This document shows, piece after piece, positions 44,059 through 53,394 of a stretch of 64,000 nt of DNA. The translations under genes and the position numbers were made by a program. The notes beneath the pieces were generated by a model. The model was given only the letters and a program-made list of their open reading frames with translations, had not been told where the DNA came from and ran no database searches. The stretch is from contig NZ_VMNI01000010.1 of NCBI RefSeq assembly GCF_007625205.1, positions 215,699 to 279,698 on the forward strand, in the 5' to 3' direction. The stretch comes from Denitromonas ohlonensis (GTDB lineage Bacteria > Pseudomonadota > Gammaproteobacteria > Burkholderiales > Rhodocyclaceae). How positions within the stretch are numbered: position 1 is the stretch's first letter; each line of letters starts with the position of its first letter.

Positions 44059-45305
44059 CCACCGCCGTGCTGCCGCGCCGAGAGGTGCTGGCCTATGGCG
44101 TGCTCGGCTTGCCACTCGCGTTCGCGGCGCTGCCGATCTATGTGCACGTGCCCAAGCTGTATGCCGATTCGCTCGGCATGCCGCTGGCGCTGGTGGGTGG
44201 CGTGTTGCTCGGGGCGCGCATTCTGGATGCCGTTGCCGACCCCCTGATCGGTCAATTCAGCGACCGCGCGCGGGGGCGCAGGGCGTTGATCGCATGGGGT
44301 CTGATACCGCTGGGCCTGGGCGTGCTGGCCTTGCTGCGCCCGCCCGACTCGGCCGGCGCGCTGTGGCTGATCATGGCGCTCACGGTGGCCTACGCGGGCT
44401 ACTCGGTGGCCAATATCAACTACCAGGCCTGGGGCGCGCGCTTGGCGCCGACATCGCTGGACCGGACCCGGGTGGTGGCCTCGCGGGAGGGCTTCGGTTT
44501 GCTGGGCGTGGTGCTGGCCGCGACCTTGCCGGGGCTGTTGGCAACGGACTCGGCCGAGGGGCTGGCGGCTTTGGCGTTGGTCTTCGTACCCGTGCTGATG
44601 CTGGCGGCGTGGCTGACGCTCGGTCGCGTGGGGCGGGATTCGGCCCACGGTGCCAGTCATGCCCCGGCCTTCGCCATGCTCGCCGCGGTGTTTGGCCGGC
44701 CGGCCTTTCGGCGTCTGCTCGTGGTGTTTGCCGTGGGCGGTATCGCGGCCGCCGTGCCGGCGACGACCGTGCTGTTTTTTGTGGATGACGTGATCGGTCA
44801 GGGCGACCGAGCGGGCCTGTTTCTGGCCGCCTATTTTGTCGCAGGCGCGGCGAGTTTGCCGCTGTGGGTGGCGGTGGCGCGCCGCGTGGGCAAGGTGCGC
44901 GCCTGGCTGCTGGGCATGTTGGTCAGCATCGCCGCCTTTGCGTGGGCCGCCGGCTTGTCGGCCGGCGACGGCACTACCTTTCTGGTGATCTGCCTGGCAT
45001 CAGGTTTGGCGCTGGGCGCGGACCTGACCTTGCCGCCGGCCATTCTGGCCGATCAGCTCGCCGAATCGACGTCGGGTGACGGGGCGTGTTTCGGCTGGTG
45101 GAATTTTGTGACCAAGGCCAATCTGGCGTTGGCCGCCGGGCTGGCCTTGCCCTTGCTCGCGCTGCTGGGCTATGTGCCCGGCGGGCAGGATGAGGCGGCG
45201 CTGCGCGCGCTGGCCGTGGTGTATGCCGGTGTGCCGGTGGTGCTCAAGCTGATCGCTGCGTTGTTGCTGTGGCGCTGGCGCAATCACATGGGAGAGTTGC
45301 GATGA
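44055..45305 (+). CDS. MFS transporter, GPH-like
   Basis: A 416-aa, 12-helix transporter. ILDAVADPLIGQFSDRARGRRALIAWG is the loop 2-3 signature typical of glycoside-pentoside-hexuronide symporters, and YSVANINYQAWGARL follows. Members of this subfamily occur in light or singlet-oxygen clusters (such as that beside rpoE-chrR in Rhodobacter), where the cargo is unknown and may be a lipid. Four-base overlaps on both sides. Confidence 0.85.
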   Translation: MTTAVLPRREVLAYGVLGLPLAFAALPIYVHVPKLYADSLGMPLALVGGVLLGARILDAVADPLIGQFSDRARGRRALIAWGLIPLGLGVLALLRPPDSAGALWLIMALTVAYAGYSVANINYQAWGARLAPTSLDRTRVVASREGFGLLGVVLAATLPGLLATDSAEGLAALALVFVPVLMLAAWLTLGRVGRDSAHGASHAPAFAMLAAVFGRPAFRRLLVVFAVGGIAAAVPATTVLFFVDDVIGQGDRAGLFLAAYFVAGAASLPLWVAVARRVGKVRAWLLGMLVSIAAFAWAAGLSAGDGTTFLVICLASGLALGADLTLPPAILADQLAESTSGDGACFGWWNFVTKANLALAAGLALPLLALLGYVPGGQDEAALRALAVVYAGVPVVLKLIAALLLWRWRNHMGELR

Positions 45306-45838
45306 AAAAATGGTTATGTGCGCTGCTGGGTGCGATTGGCCTGAGCGGCTGTGCGGGCACCGATGTGTCGCGCTACGCCGCCGAGACGCCGCGCTTGACC
45401 CTGGAGTCCTACTTCAACGGAACGCTCGATGCGTGGGGCATGTTTCAGGACCGCAGTGGTGAGGTGATCAAGCGCTTCCATGTGGTGATCGATGCGTCGT
45501 GGGAGGGGCCGGTCGGGACACTGGACGAGCGTTTTACCTACGCTGATGGCACGACCCAGCGCCGGGTGTGGACGATCCGCGCCGAGGGCGACGGACGTTA
45601 CACCGGCACGGCCGACGATGTGGTCGGTATGGCCGAGGGGCAGGCACGCGGCAATGCGCTGCGCTGGCGCTATGTGTTGGCCTTGCCGGTGGACGGCAAG
45701 GTGTATGAGGTGGATTTCGACGACTGGATGATTCTGATCGATGAGCGCGTCATGCTCAATCGCTCGGCAATGCGCAAGTTCGGCATTCACTTGGGCGAGG
45801 TGACGCTGAGCTTTACCAAGCGCGAGGCGGGCCAATGA
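45302..45838 (+). CDS. DUF3833 lipoprotein
   Basis: A 178-aa lipoprotein; lipobox LSGC at residues 18-21 (Cys21) follows a short signal peptide. LTLESYFNGTLDAWGMFQDRSGEVIKRF is the DUF3833 signature, with a lipocalin-like beta-rich body (FTYADGTTQRRVWTI, GNALRWRYVLALPVDG). The family is restricted to clusters of this kind, and the function is unknown. Confidence 0.9.
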   Translation: MKKWLCALLGAIGLSGCAGTDVSRYAAETPRLTLESYFNGTLDAWGMFQDRSGEVIKRFHVVIDASWEGPVGTLDERFTYADGTTQRRVWTIRAEGDGRYTGTADDVVGMAEGQARGNALRWRYVLALPVDGKVYEVDFDDWMILIDERVMLNRSAMRKFGIHLGEVTLSFTKREAGQ

Positions 45839-46617
45839 GCCTCAACCCGCCGATTCGTGACTGGCGCGGCCAGCGGGTCTGGCTGGTGGGGGCGTCCACT
45901 GGGATTGGCGAGGCGCTGGCGCACGCCTTGTCGGCGCGGGGCGCGCGGCTGGCCTTGAGCGGGCGCCGGGCGGAGGCGCTCGAGACGGTGGCGGAGGCGG
46001 TCGGCGGTGCCGAGGTGTTGCCGCTAGATATCACGGCGGCAGGGGCGGTGGCCGATGCCTGGGCGGCATTGCTGGACCGTTGGGGCGGCTGCGATGTGGT
46101 GATCTTTCTGGCCGGTGCGTATCAACCCACGCCGGCGGACGAGCTGAGCGCCGAGGCAATTCATGCGACCGTGGCGGTCAATCTGTCGGCCACCATGGCC
46201 GGGGTGGCGGCGGTCTTGCCGGCCATGCTGGCGCGGGGGCAGGGCCATGTGGCGGTGGTGTCAAGTGTGGCGGGTTACTCCGGGCTGCCGCGAGCCTGTG
46301 TGTATGGCGCGACCAAGGCGGGGCTGATCAACTTTGCGGAGAGCCTGTTTCTGGAGCTGCGGCCACGCGGCATCGGTGTGCATGTGATCAACCCCGGTTT
46401 TGTGGCGACGCGCCTGACCGCCGGCAATGATTTCCCCATGCCGGCACTGATCGATCCGCCGACGGCGGCCGAGGCGGTGGTCGAGGGCTTTCGCCGGGGC
46501 GAGTTCGATATTCATTTTCCGAAGCGCTTTTCGCGGGTACTCAAGCTCTTGCGCTTGCTGCCTTACAGGCTCTACTTTGCGTTGGTGCGCCGGCTGACCG
46601 GCGGGGGAGGGCGGTGA
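45835..46617 (+). CDS. short-chain dehydrogenase/reductase
   Basis: A 260-aa classical SDR. VWLVGASTGIGEALAHAL is the nucleotide site, VVIFLAGAY replaces the usual NNAG, and the catalytic SSVAGYSGLPRACVYGATKAG carries Ser, Tyr and Lys. The C-terminus is basic and hydrophobic, possibly membrane-associated. Substrate unknown; a lipid is likely given the operon. Confidence 0.9.
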   Translation: MSLNPPIRDWRGQRVWLVGASTGIGEALAHALSARGARLALSGRRAEALETVAEAVGGAEVLPLDITAAGAVADAWAALLDRWGGCDVVIFLAGAYQPTPADELSAEAIHATVAVNLSATMAGVAAVLPAMLARGQGHVAVVSSVAGYSGLPRACVYGATKAGLINFAESLFLELRPRGIGVHVINPGFVATRLTAGNDFPMPALIDPPTAAEAVVEGFRRGEFDIHFPKRFSRVLKLLRLLPYRLYFALVRRLTGGGGR

Positions 46618-47048
46618 TGGTGACGCTCGATTCGCTGGTGCGCTTCTACGAAACGCTGACGCCAACCAAGGTCGATGGCTTCGCGGCGTTTTATGCGGAG
46701 GATGCGCATTTTGTTGATCCGTTCAATGATGTGCACGGCATCGACGCGATCAAAAGCATCTTCAGCCACATGTTCGAGCAACTCGGCACGCCGCGTTTTG
46801 TGGTGACCGAGCGGTTCGAGCGGGGCGACCAGGCCATGCTGATTTGGGCGCTGCACTGTCGCCTTGCCGGCCGGGACGTTGAGATCATCGGCGCCAGCCA
46901 TCTGCGCTTCGATGCGTCGGGGCGCGTCACCGAGCACCGGGACTTCTGGGATGCCGCCGGCGGGGTGTACGAAGAGCTTCCGCTGATGGGCGCGCTGATG
47001 CGATGGCTCCGGCGACGTCTGGCCGCACCGCAAACGACGATGGAATAA
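46617..47048 (+). CDS. nuclear transport factor 2 (SnoaL-like) family protein
   Basis: A 143-aa NTF2-like protein with VRFYETLTPTKVDGFAAFYAEDAHFVDPFNDVHG at the N-terminus and GASHLRFDASGRVTEHRDFWDA near the end, the usual cone-fold strands. ATG 46617 overlaps the SDR stop (TGATG); GTG 46614 is an alternative. It is the last gene of the light-response operon. Confidence 0.88.
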   Translation: MVTLDSLVRFYETLTPTKVDGFAAFYAEDAHFVDPFNDVHGIDAIKSIFSHMFEQLGTPRFVVTERFERGDQAMLIWALHCRLAGRDVEIIGASHLRFDASGRVTEHRDFWDAAGGVYEELPLMGALMRWLRRRLAAPQTTME

Positions 47049-47371
47049 GCGGCGGCTCGCGACGTGGCGGCGCAAGCCTGCGGCGCCCGAAGCGCGGACG
47101 TGTTGCAGCGCACTAGCTCATAGTGCACTGCAGCACGTTGATCCATATCAAAAATCTCCTTGCGACGTTTAAAACGCATGTGGCACTATGCCGCGCAGAG
47201 ACCGATTCCGCGCAAAACAAATCACACAGCGGATTTCGGGGGAGAGAGACCGCAACCGGCGCAAGGCGGGTTCCGGATGGCCTGAGCCCCGCAGAGATTT
47301 GACGGCGCCGTTTTGGCTGACCGGGAACGCTAGTTTTTTGCGCCCCACATAGACTTGGATGGGGGTTGCAC
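47049..47371. other. control region upstream of the cytochrome oxidase operon
   Basis: No gene is seen. It holds an FNR/Anr box (47138-47151) and, just before it, a GTGCACTGCAGCAC inverted repeat (about 47123-47136). The remainder to 47371 is probably a 5' leader. Confidence 0.6.
47138..47151. promoter_or_regulatory. FNR/Anr-type operator
   Basis: TTGATCCATATCAA matches the FNR consensus TTGAT-N4-ATCAA exactly. It lies 220 bases upstream of ctaC, where an oxygen-sensing regulator would be expected to repress an aa3 oxidase under low oxygen. Confidence 0.75.
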
Positions 47372-48499
47372 ATGAGCGTGTTGGCTCGTTTCGCAGTAAC
47401 CGCACTGTCCGCCGTGCCCGCAACCGGGGCGTGGGCGGAACAGTCCAGCGTCAATCTACAGACGCCGGTGACCTCCGTGGCCACCGAAATTTATGACATG
47501 CACACTCTGATGATGATCATCTGTCTGGTGATCTTCGTGGCGGTGTTTGGTGTCATGTTCTGGTCGGTGTTTCACCACCGCAAGTCCAAAGGGGCCGTGG
47601 CGGCGCATTTCCACGAGAACACCATGGTGGAAATCGCGTGGACGGTGATCCCGGTGCTGATCCTGCTTGGCATGGCCTGGCCGGCGACCAAGACGGTGAT
47701 CTCCATGAAGGACACCTCCAACCCCGATATCACCATCAAGGCCACCGGTTATCAGTGGAAGTGGGGTTACGACTACATCAAGGGCGAGGGCGAGGGCATC
47801 AAGTTCGTCTCGAACATGTCGACCCCGCAGGACCAGATTCAGAACCGGGCCGCCAAGGGCGAGAACTATCTGCTTGAGGTGGATAACCCGATGGTGGTGC
47901 CAGTGGGCAAGAAAGTGCGTATTTTGCTGACCGCCAATGACGTGATTCACGCGTGGTGGGTGCCGGCGCTGGGGGTGAAGCAGGACGCCATTCCGGGCTT
48001 CATTCGCGACACCTGGTTCCGTGCCGATCAGGAAGGCATCTTCCGCGGCAACTGCGCCGAGCTGTGCGGCAAGGACCACGGCTTCATGCCGATCGAGGTG
48101 CATGTGCTGTCGGCCGAAAAATACGCCGCCTGGGTTGCTGATCAGCAAGGCAAACTGGCTGCGACGAAGGAAGACCCGACCAAGGAGTGGGCGCTGGCCG
48201 ACCTCGTGGCCAAGGGCGAGCAGGTGTTTGCCGCCAACTGTGCCGCCTGTCACCAAGCCAATGGTCAGGGCATGCCGCCGGCCTTCCCGCCGCTCGATGG
48301 CGCGGCCATCGCGACGGGCGACAAGGCCGAGCAGATCAAGGTGGTGACGCAGGGGCGCGATGGCACTGCCATGGCCGCGTTCGGCAAGCAGTTGTCGGCC
48401 ACGGACCTCGCGGCGGTCATTACCTACACCCGCAATGCCTGGAGTAACCAGACGGGCGAAGCCATCCAGCCGGCCGACATCACGGCCGTGCTTAACTGA
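47372..48499 (+). CDS. ctaC: cytochrome c oxidase subunit II with fused cytochrome c domain
   Basis: Accepts electrons from cytochrome c at the CuA site. 375 aa, starting [22 protein letters not shown] (signal peptide). Two membrane helices (about residues 40-62 and 80-100) are followed by the cupredoxin domain; CuA ligands sit in HAWWVPALG and in [18 protein letters not shown] (Cys-x3-Cys, His, Met). A C-terminal class I cytochrome c domain has CAACH (about residue 291), making this a caa3-like subunit. It is the first gene of the oxidase operon. Confidence 0.96.
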   Translation: MSVLARFAVTALSAVPATGAWAEQSSVNLQTPVTSVATEIYDMHTLMMIICLVIFVAVFGVMFWSVFHHRKSKGAVAAHFHENTMVEIAWTVIPVLILLGMAWPATKTVISMKDTSNPDITIKATGYQWKWGYDYIKGEGEGIKFVSNMSTPQDQIQNRAAKGENYLLEVDNPMVVPVGKKVRILLTANDVIHAWWVPALGVKQDAIPGFIRDTWFRADQEGIFRGNCAELCGKDHGFMPIEVHVLSAEKYAAWVADQQGKLAATKEDPTKEWALADLVAKGEQVFAANCAACHQANGQGMPPAFPPLDGAAIATGDKAEQIKVVTQGRDGTAMAAFGKQLSATDLAAVITYTRNAWSNQTGEAIQPADITAVLN

Positions 48500-48519
48500 G
48501 TTCAGGTAGAGGAGGCTGC

Positions 48520-50106
48520 ATGTCTGCTGTCACCCCCGATCAAGTGCACGACGATCATCACCATCACGGCCCGACCGGCCTGATGCGCTGGATCACCACG
48601 ACGAATCACAAGGACATCGGCACGATGTACCTGATTTTCAGTTTCATCATGTTCCTCTCAGGGGGTGTGATGGCGCTGACAATTCGGGCCGAGTTGTTCC
48701 AGCCGGGCATGCAGATCGTGCAGCCCGAGTTCTTCAATCAGCTCACCACCATGCACGGTCTGGTGATGGTGTTCGGTGCGATCATGCCGGCCTTTGTGGG
48801 CTTTGCGAACTGGATGCTGCCGCTGATGATCGGCGCCTCCGACATGGCCTTCGCGCGCATGAACAACTGGAGCTTCTGGCTGCTGCCGGTGGCGGCGATC
48901 CTGCTGATCGGCTCCTTCTTTGTACCGGGCGGCGCCACCGCCGCGGGCTGGACGCTGTATGCGCCACTGTCGGTGCAGATGGGCATGGGCATGGATCTGA
49001 CGATCTTTGCGGTGCACATCATGGGTATCAGCTCGATCATGGGCGCCATCAATATCGTGGTGACCGTGCTCAACATGCGCGCCCCCGGCATGACGATGAT
49101 GAAGATGCCGCTGTTCTGCTGGACCTGGCTGATCACGGCTTACCTGCTGATCGCGGTGATGCCGGTGCTCGCTGGTGCGGTGACCATGATTCTCACCGAC
49201 CGTCATTTCGGCACCAGCTTCTTCAATGCGGCTGGCGGCGGTGACCCGGTGCTGTATCAGCACGTGTTCTGGTTCTTCGGGCACCCCGAGGTGTACATCA
49301 TGATTTTGCCGGCCTTCGGCATTGTCAGTGAAATCATCCCGACCTTTGCCCGCAAGCCGCTGTTTGGCTATGCCTCGATGGTGTATGCCACGGCCTCGAT
49401 CGCCGTGCTGTCCTTCGTCGTTTGGGCGCACCACATGTTCACCACCGGCATGCCGGCGGCGACACAGCTGTTCTTCATGTACGCGACCATGCTGATCGCG
49501 GTGCCCACCGGGGTGAAAGTGTTCAACTGGGTGGCCACCATGTGGCGCGGCTCGATGACCTTCGAGACGCCCATGCTGTGGGCGACCGGCTTCATCTTCG
49601 TGTTCACCATGGGTGGCTTTACCGGCCTGATCTGCGCGATTGCGCCGATCGACATCCAGGTGCAGGACACCTATTACGTGGTGGCGCACTTCCACTATGT
49701 GCTGGTGGCCGGCTCGCTGTTTGCCCTGTTTGCCGGTGCCTACTACTGGCTGCCGAAATGGACCGGGGTCATGTACTCCGAGTTCATCGGCAAGCTGCAC
49801 TTCTGGTGCTCGATCATCTTCTTCAACATCACCTTCTTCCCGATGCACTTCCTGGGTCTGGCCGGCATGCCGCGCCGGATTCCTGACTACGCGCTGCAGT
49901 TCGCTGACTTCAACGCGCTGGCCAGTATCGGTGCCTTCGGCTTTGGTCTGTCGCAGCTGATCTTCATCGTCGCCGTGGTCAAGTGCGTGCGCGGTGAGGG
50001 CAAGAAAGCGGCGGCCAGTCCGTGGGAAGACGCGCAGGGCCTCGAGTGGACAGTGCCGTCGCCGGCACCGCACCACACCTTCGAGATCCCGCCGGTCGTC
50101 AAGTGA
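48520..50106 (+). CDS. ctaD: cytochrome c oxidase subunit I
   Basis: Catalytic haem a/haem a3-CuB subunit of the aa3 oxidase; reduces oxygen to water and pumps protons. The 528-aa protein has 12 helices. It shows [11 protein letters not shown] near the N-terminus, [17 protein letters not shown] (CuB His cross-linked to Tyr), HHMFTTGMP and [13 protein letters not shown] with the haem-ligand histidines, which group it with A-type haem-copper oxidases. The first 15 residues are His/Asp-rich. Confidence 0.98.
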   Translation: MSAVTPDQVHDDHHHHGPTGLMRWITTTNHKDIGTMYLIFSFIMFLSGGVMALTIRAELFQPGMQIVQPEFFNQLTTMHGLVMVFGAIMPAFVGFANWMLPLMIGASDMAFARMNNWSFWLLPVAAILLIGSFFVPGGATAAGWTLYAPLSVQMGMGMDLTIFAVHIMGISSIMGAINIVVTVLNMRAPGMTMMKMPLFCWTWLITAYLLIAVMPVLAGAVTMILTDRHFGTSFFNAAGGGDPVLYQHVFWFFGHPEVYIMILPAFGIVSEIIPTFARKPLFGYASMVYATASIAVLSFVVWAHHMFTTGMPAATQLFFMYATMLIAVPTGVKVFNWVATMWRGSMTFETPMLWATGFIFVFTMGGFTGLICAIAPIDIQVQDTYYVVAHFHYVLVAGSLFALFAGAYYWLPKWTGVMYSEFIGKLHFWCSIIFFNITFFPMHFLGLAGMPRRIPDYALQFADFNALASIGAFGFGLSQLIFIVAVVKCVRGEGKKAAASPWEDAQGLEWTVPSPAPHHTFEIPPVVK

Positions 50107-50117
50107 TCGCCGCTGCC

Positions 50118-50219
50118 ATGACCAAAGGGAAGAACATCCGCTCTGCACTGTTGTTGCTGGTGATGGCGCTGGTGTTCTTCTTCGCCATCATGGTCAAGAT
50201 CGGGTGGTTGGGCCAATGA
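50118..50219 (+). CDS. cytochrome oxidase small assembly protein, 33 aa
   Basis: A 33-residue single-helix protein starting MTKGKNIRSALLLLVMALVFFFAIMVK at 50118 and ending IGWLGQ. Its TGA overlaps the ATG of ctaG (50216). Tiny proteins of this type are conserved between ctaD and ctaG in betaproteobacteria and are annotated as cytochrome oxidase small assembly proteins. Confidence 0.75.
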   Translation: MTKGKNIRSALLLLVMALVFFFAIMVKIGWLGQ

Positions 50220-50770
50220 ACGCGCAGGCGAAAGACAACCGCCGTCTGCTGGTGCGCCTCGGTATTGCTGCGGTGGCCATGTTCGGTTTCGGCTTTGCCT
50301 TGGTGCCGTTTTATGAGGCCATCTGCCAGGTCACCGGCTTGCGCAACATCCTGCAGCCGGATGTGGTGGAGAACACGCAAGTCGATCCGACACGCCAGCT
50401 GACCATCGAGCTGGATGCCAATACGCATGATCTGGCCTGGCGTTTCCGCCCGACGCAGAACACGGTCGATGTTCACCCGGGGCAGTTGGTCGAGATTACC
50501 TACGAGGTGACCAACACGCGCGACGTGCCCATCACCGGGCAGGCGGTGCCGAGCTATGGGCCGCAGCTGGCGGGGGACTACTTCAAGAAGCTCAACTGCT
50601 TCTGTTTCGAGAAGCAGACCCTGGCCGCAGGCGAGACGCGGGTCATGCCGGTGTTGTTCGTGGTCGACCCCAAGCTGCCGAATGATGTGCATACGATCAC
50701 CTTGTCCTACACCTTCTTCGAGGTGGAGGGCACGCAGGCGCAGCAAACGGCGCCGGGCGGGCGCAGCTGA
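50216..50770 (+). CDS. ctaG: cytochrome c oxidase assembly protein CtaG/Cox11
   Basis: Delivers copper to the CuB site of subunit I. 184 aa: N-terminal membrane anchor (LGIAAVAMFGFGFALVPFY), then a periplasmic Ig-like domain with PSYGPQLAGDYFKKLNCFCFEKQTL, where the CxC pair in NCFCF binds copper. PVLFVVDPKLPNDVHTITLSYTFF is the conserved C-terminal strand. It overlaps both neighbours. Confidence 0.96.
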   Translation: MNAQAKDNRRLLVRLGIAAVAMFGFGFALVPFYEAICQVTGLRNILQPDVVENTQVDPTRQLTIELDANTHDLAWRFRPTQNTVDVHPGQLVEITYEVTNTRDVPITGQAVPSYGPQLAGDYFKKLNCFCFEKQTLAAGETRVMPVLFVVDPKLPNDVHTITLSYTFFEVEGTQAQQTAPGGRS

Positions 50771-50970
50771 TGGCCGACACGCCACGCGCCAGCTTCTGGG
50801 CCACCTTGCGTGCGGTGCTGTGGTCTTTTGTGGGGATTCGCAAGCGACGTCACTACAACGATGACGCCACCTCGCTGAACCCCAAGGCGGTCATCGTTGC
50901 CGGCCTGCTGGCCGGCCTGGTGTTCGTGCTGAGTATCGTCGCCTTCGTACGCTTCGTCGTGGGCGCATGA
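50770..50970 (+). CDS. DUF2970 small membrane protein, 66 aa
   Basis: A single-helix protein of the DUF2970 family: SFWATLRAVLWSFVGIRKRRHYNDD followed by a membrane helix (VIVAGLLAGLVFVLSIVAFVRFVVG). It overlaps the ctaG stop by one base. It is conserved between ctaG and ctaE in betaproteobacteria, probably assisting oxidase assembly. Confidence 0.88.
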   Translation: MADTPRASFWATLRAVLWSFVGIRKRRHYNDDATSLNPKAVIVAGLLAGLVFVLSIVAFVRFVVGA

Positions 50971-51024
50971 GTTGAGGGTTGCGCGCATGCGCGACCGCAG
51001 AATTAACTGACCGGAGACTTCAAC

Positions 51025-51876
51025 ATGAGTCCGACTTTCGAGAAGTACTTCGTACCAGAGCCGTCGAAGTTTCCCATCTTCGGTTCCTTCGCCCTGCTGT
51101 GCATCGGCGCGGGTTCGGTGATGTGGCTGAACCATACCGGGCCGGGGCCGCTGGTGTTCTTCGTGGGCCTGGCGACGCTGATCTACATGTTGTTTGGCTG
51201 GTTTGGTCAGGTGATTCGCGAATCCGAAAGCGGGCAATACGGCAAGAACGTCGACGCCTCCTTCCGCTGGAGCATGGGCTGGTTCATCTTCTCCGAGGTG
51301 ATGTTCTTCTTCGCCTTCTTTGGCGTGCTGTTCTACGTGCGCGTCATTGCGGTGCCGTCGCTCGGCAGCGAAGAGAGCGTGAGCGTGCTGTGGCAAGGCT
51401 TCGAGGCCGCGTGGCCGACCGCGGGTCCGCGCGCCGAAGAGGCGTTCTCGCCGATGGGCGCCTGGGGCATCCCGGCCATCAACACCCTGATTCTGCTGAC
51501 CTCTGGCGCCACGCTGACCTGGGCCCACTGGGGCATGATGAAAGACAACCGGACGCAGCTCAAACTCGGTTTGTTGCTCACCGTGCTGCTCGGCGCCTTG
51601 TTCATGGGCTTTCAGATTTACGAATACATGCACGCCTACGGCGAGATGAACCTGAAGATGACCTCAGGCATCTACGGCTCGACCTTCTACATGATGACCG
51701 GCTTCCACGGCCTGCATGTGACAATTGGCGCGATCATGTTGCTGGTGATGCTGTTCCGCGTGATGGCGGGCCACTTCACCAAAGACAATCACTTTGCCTT
51801 TGAAGCGGCGGCCTGGTACTGGCACTTTGTCGACGTGGTCTGGCTGGTGTTGTTCGTGGTGGTCTATTGGCTGTGA
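51025..51876 (+). CDS. ctaE: cytochrome c oxidase subunit III
   Basis: A seven-helix non-catalytic core subunit, 283 aa. Features are MSPTFEKYFVPEPSKFPIFGSFAL, SFRWSMGWFIFSEVMFFFAFFGVLFYVR, NTLILLTSGATLTWAHWG, and TSGIYGSTFYMMTGFHGLHVTIGAIML followed by WHFVDVVWLVLFVVVYWL, all conserved in CoxC. A consensus GGAGA site precedes the ATG. Confidence 0.97.
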   Translation: MSPTFEKYFVPEPSKFPIFGSFALLCIGAGSVMWLNHTGPGPLVFFVGLATLIYMLFGWFGQVIRESESGQYGKNVDASFRWSMGWFIFSEVMFFFAFFGVLFYVRVIAVPSLGSEESVSVLWQGFEAAWPTAGPRAEEAFSPMGAWGIPAINTLILLTSGATLTWAHWGMMKDNRTQLKLGLLLTVLLGALFMGFQIYEYMHAYGEMNLKMTSGIYGSTFYMMTGFHGLHVTIGAIMLLVMLFRVMAGHFTKDNHFAFEAAAWYWHFVDVVWLVLFVVVYWL

Positions 51877-51891
51877 TGGCCGGGGTGTGTG

Positions 51892-52086
51892 TTACAGGCG
51901 GCCGGGAATGATGCCGGTCGCAAAGCCCGCCATCAGCAACAGAAACAAGCCGATCGACAGCCCGACCCGCAGCGTCAGCGCACGGATGACCCGTGGCCCT
52001 TTGCCATCATCGCGCAGCATGAACAACAGGGCGGAGCCCAGGCTGACCAGAATGGCGATCAGAAAGAGAACGACGATGATGCGCAT
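51892..52086 (-). CDS. twin transmembrane protein (DUF2909-like), 64 aa
   Basis: A tiny two-helix protein on the opposite strand, start MRIIVVLFLIAILVSLGSALLFML (52086), a short basic loop RDDGKGPRVIRALTLR and a second helix LSIGLFLLLMAGFATGIIPGRL. Its family is regularly found between ctaE and SURF1 in betaproteobacteria, inverted as here. It is likely linked to oxidase biogenesis; the function is unknown. Confidence 0.82.
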   Translation of the reverse strand: MRIIVVLFLIAILVSLGSALLFMLRDDGKGPRVIRALTLRVGLSIGLFLLLMAGFATGIIPGRL

Positions 52087-52146
52087 GCGAGGCTCCACGG
52101 AGGTGTTATTTCAGTTTAGCCCAGTGGCTCCGTCGCAGGGGTGAGC

Positions 52147-52848
52147 ATGCGGTTGAAGGGCGTTGTGCCCTACGTGGTGGGGGTGCTGGTCTGCGTGCTG
52201 ACGATCAAGCTCGGGCTGTGGCAAACCGACCGGGCGGAAGAAAAGCGGGCGCTGGGCGCGCGCATCGAAGCCGCGGCGACCGCGCCTTCGACCACCGCGG
52301 CGGCGAACCTGACCGAGTGGCAAGTGCTGCGGCTGACGGGGCAGTGGCGTAGTGAAGCAACGATCTACCTCGACAACCGGGTGCAGTATGGTCAGCCGGG
52401 TTATCACGTGCTCACGCCCTTGCAGATGGTCGATGGCACGGTGGTGCTGGTCAAGCGAGGCTGGACGGGCATTGGGCTGAATCGCAGCGCCTTGCCGGTC
52501 GTGAATACGCCGACGGGCGAGGTGACGATCAACGGGCGAGTCCGCTTGCCCGAGGCCAAGCCCTACACCTTGGCGGATGCGCCGGGCGAGGGCGCGCGTT
52601 GGCAATATGTGGACCTGGCGGCCTATCGCGCCTGGTCGAAACTGGCAGTCATTGACGAGGTGCTTGAGCAAACCGACCCCTCGACTGACGGCCTCATCCG
52701 CGACTGGCCCCGCCCCGATCTTGGGGTGGATCGTCACCGCGGCTATGCGGTGCAATGGTTTGGTCTGGCGGCTTTGTCCGCCGGCTTGTGTGGATGGTTT
52801 GGATGGCGGCGCTGGAGGCGTCATGGCAGTGGCTCAAATGACTCGTAA
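52147..52848 (+). CDS. SURF1 family cytochrome oxidase biogenesis protein
   Basis: A Surf1/Shy1-type haem a chaperone of 233 aa (GTG 52141 is an alternative start). N- and C-terminal helices (VVPYVVGVLVCVLTIKLGLWQ; AVQWFGLAALSAGLCGWFGW) flank a periplasmic domain. TGQWRSEATIYLDNRVQYGQPGYHVLTPLQ, VLVKRGW and HRGYAVQWF are the SURF1 signatures. The end overlaps the next gene by 26 bases. Confidence 0.93.
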   Translation: MRLKGVVPYVVGVLVCVLTIKLGLWQTDRAEEKRALGARIEAAATAPSTTAAANLTEWQVLRLTGQWRSEATIYLDNRVQYGQPGYHVLTPLQMVDGTVVLVKRGWTGIGLNRSALPVVNTPTGEVTINGRVRLPEAKPYTLADAPGEGARWQYVDLAAYRAWSKLAVIDEVLEQTDPSTDGLIRDWPRPDLGVDRHRGYAVQWFGLAALSAGLCGWFGWRRWRRHGSGSNDS

Positions 52849-53392
52849 AGCCCGGCTCACGCTGGTGGCCCTGATTGTGGTGTGTGTGTTGCCGGTGGCG
52901 GCATCGTATTTTGCGTTCTACGTCTGGCAACCGAGCGGGCGAAGCAACTACGGCGATCTGGTGACGCCGACCCTGCTGCCCGATGGCGCGCTTGCCACCG
53001 CCGACGGCGGTCAGTTCGCGCGCGAGGACATCAAAGGTTTCTGGACCTATGTCGTCGTCTCGCCCGCCGCATGTGACGAAAGCTGCCGGCAGGCCTTGTA
53101 TTTCACGCGCCAGGTGCGCACCGCACAGGCCAAGGAATCGCCTCGGGTCGCACGGGTCTGGCTGCTGTCGGATGACGGCGCGCCCGACGCGTCGCTGCTG
53201 GCCGAGCATCCTGAGTTGGTCGTCGCGCGGGCTGACCGCCAATGGCTGGATCAACTCGACGGCACCACCGTCGCGCAGGTCTGGCTCGCCGATCCGCGTG
53301 GCAACGTGATGATGCGCTATCCCACCGAGCTGGATCCGAAAGGCATGGTCAAGGACCTCGCGCGGCTCCTCAAATACTCGCAGGTCGGCTGA
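52823..53392 (+). CDS. oxidase-operon transmembrane protein with thioredoxin-like fold
   Basis: A 189-aa protein anchored by one N-terminal helix (LTLVALIVVCVLPVAASYFAFYVW). The periplasmic part has a thioredoxin/SCO-like strand order, with FWTYVVVSPAACDESCRQALYFTRQVR giving a C-x3-C pair that could bind copper or act in thiol exchange. The start at 52823 has a GGAGG site; Met at 52838 is an alternative. It sits between SURF1 and ctaA, a constant place for this gene in betaproteobacteria. Confidence 0.8.
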   Translation: MAVAQMTRKARLTLVALIVVCVLPVAASYFAFYVWQPSGRSNYGDLVTPTLLPDGALATADGGQFAREDIKGFWTYVVVSPAACDESCRQALYFTRQVRTAQAKESPRVARVWLLSDDGAPDASLLAEHPELVVARADRQWLDQLDGTTVAQVWLADPRGNVMMRYPTELDPKGMVKDLARLLKYSQVG

Positions 53393-53394
53393 GC

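Noticed and set aside
48658..50148. 496-codon minus-strand frame opposite ctaD
   Set aside because: His/Arg/Gln-rich shadow of a strongly conserved membrane protein gene.
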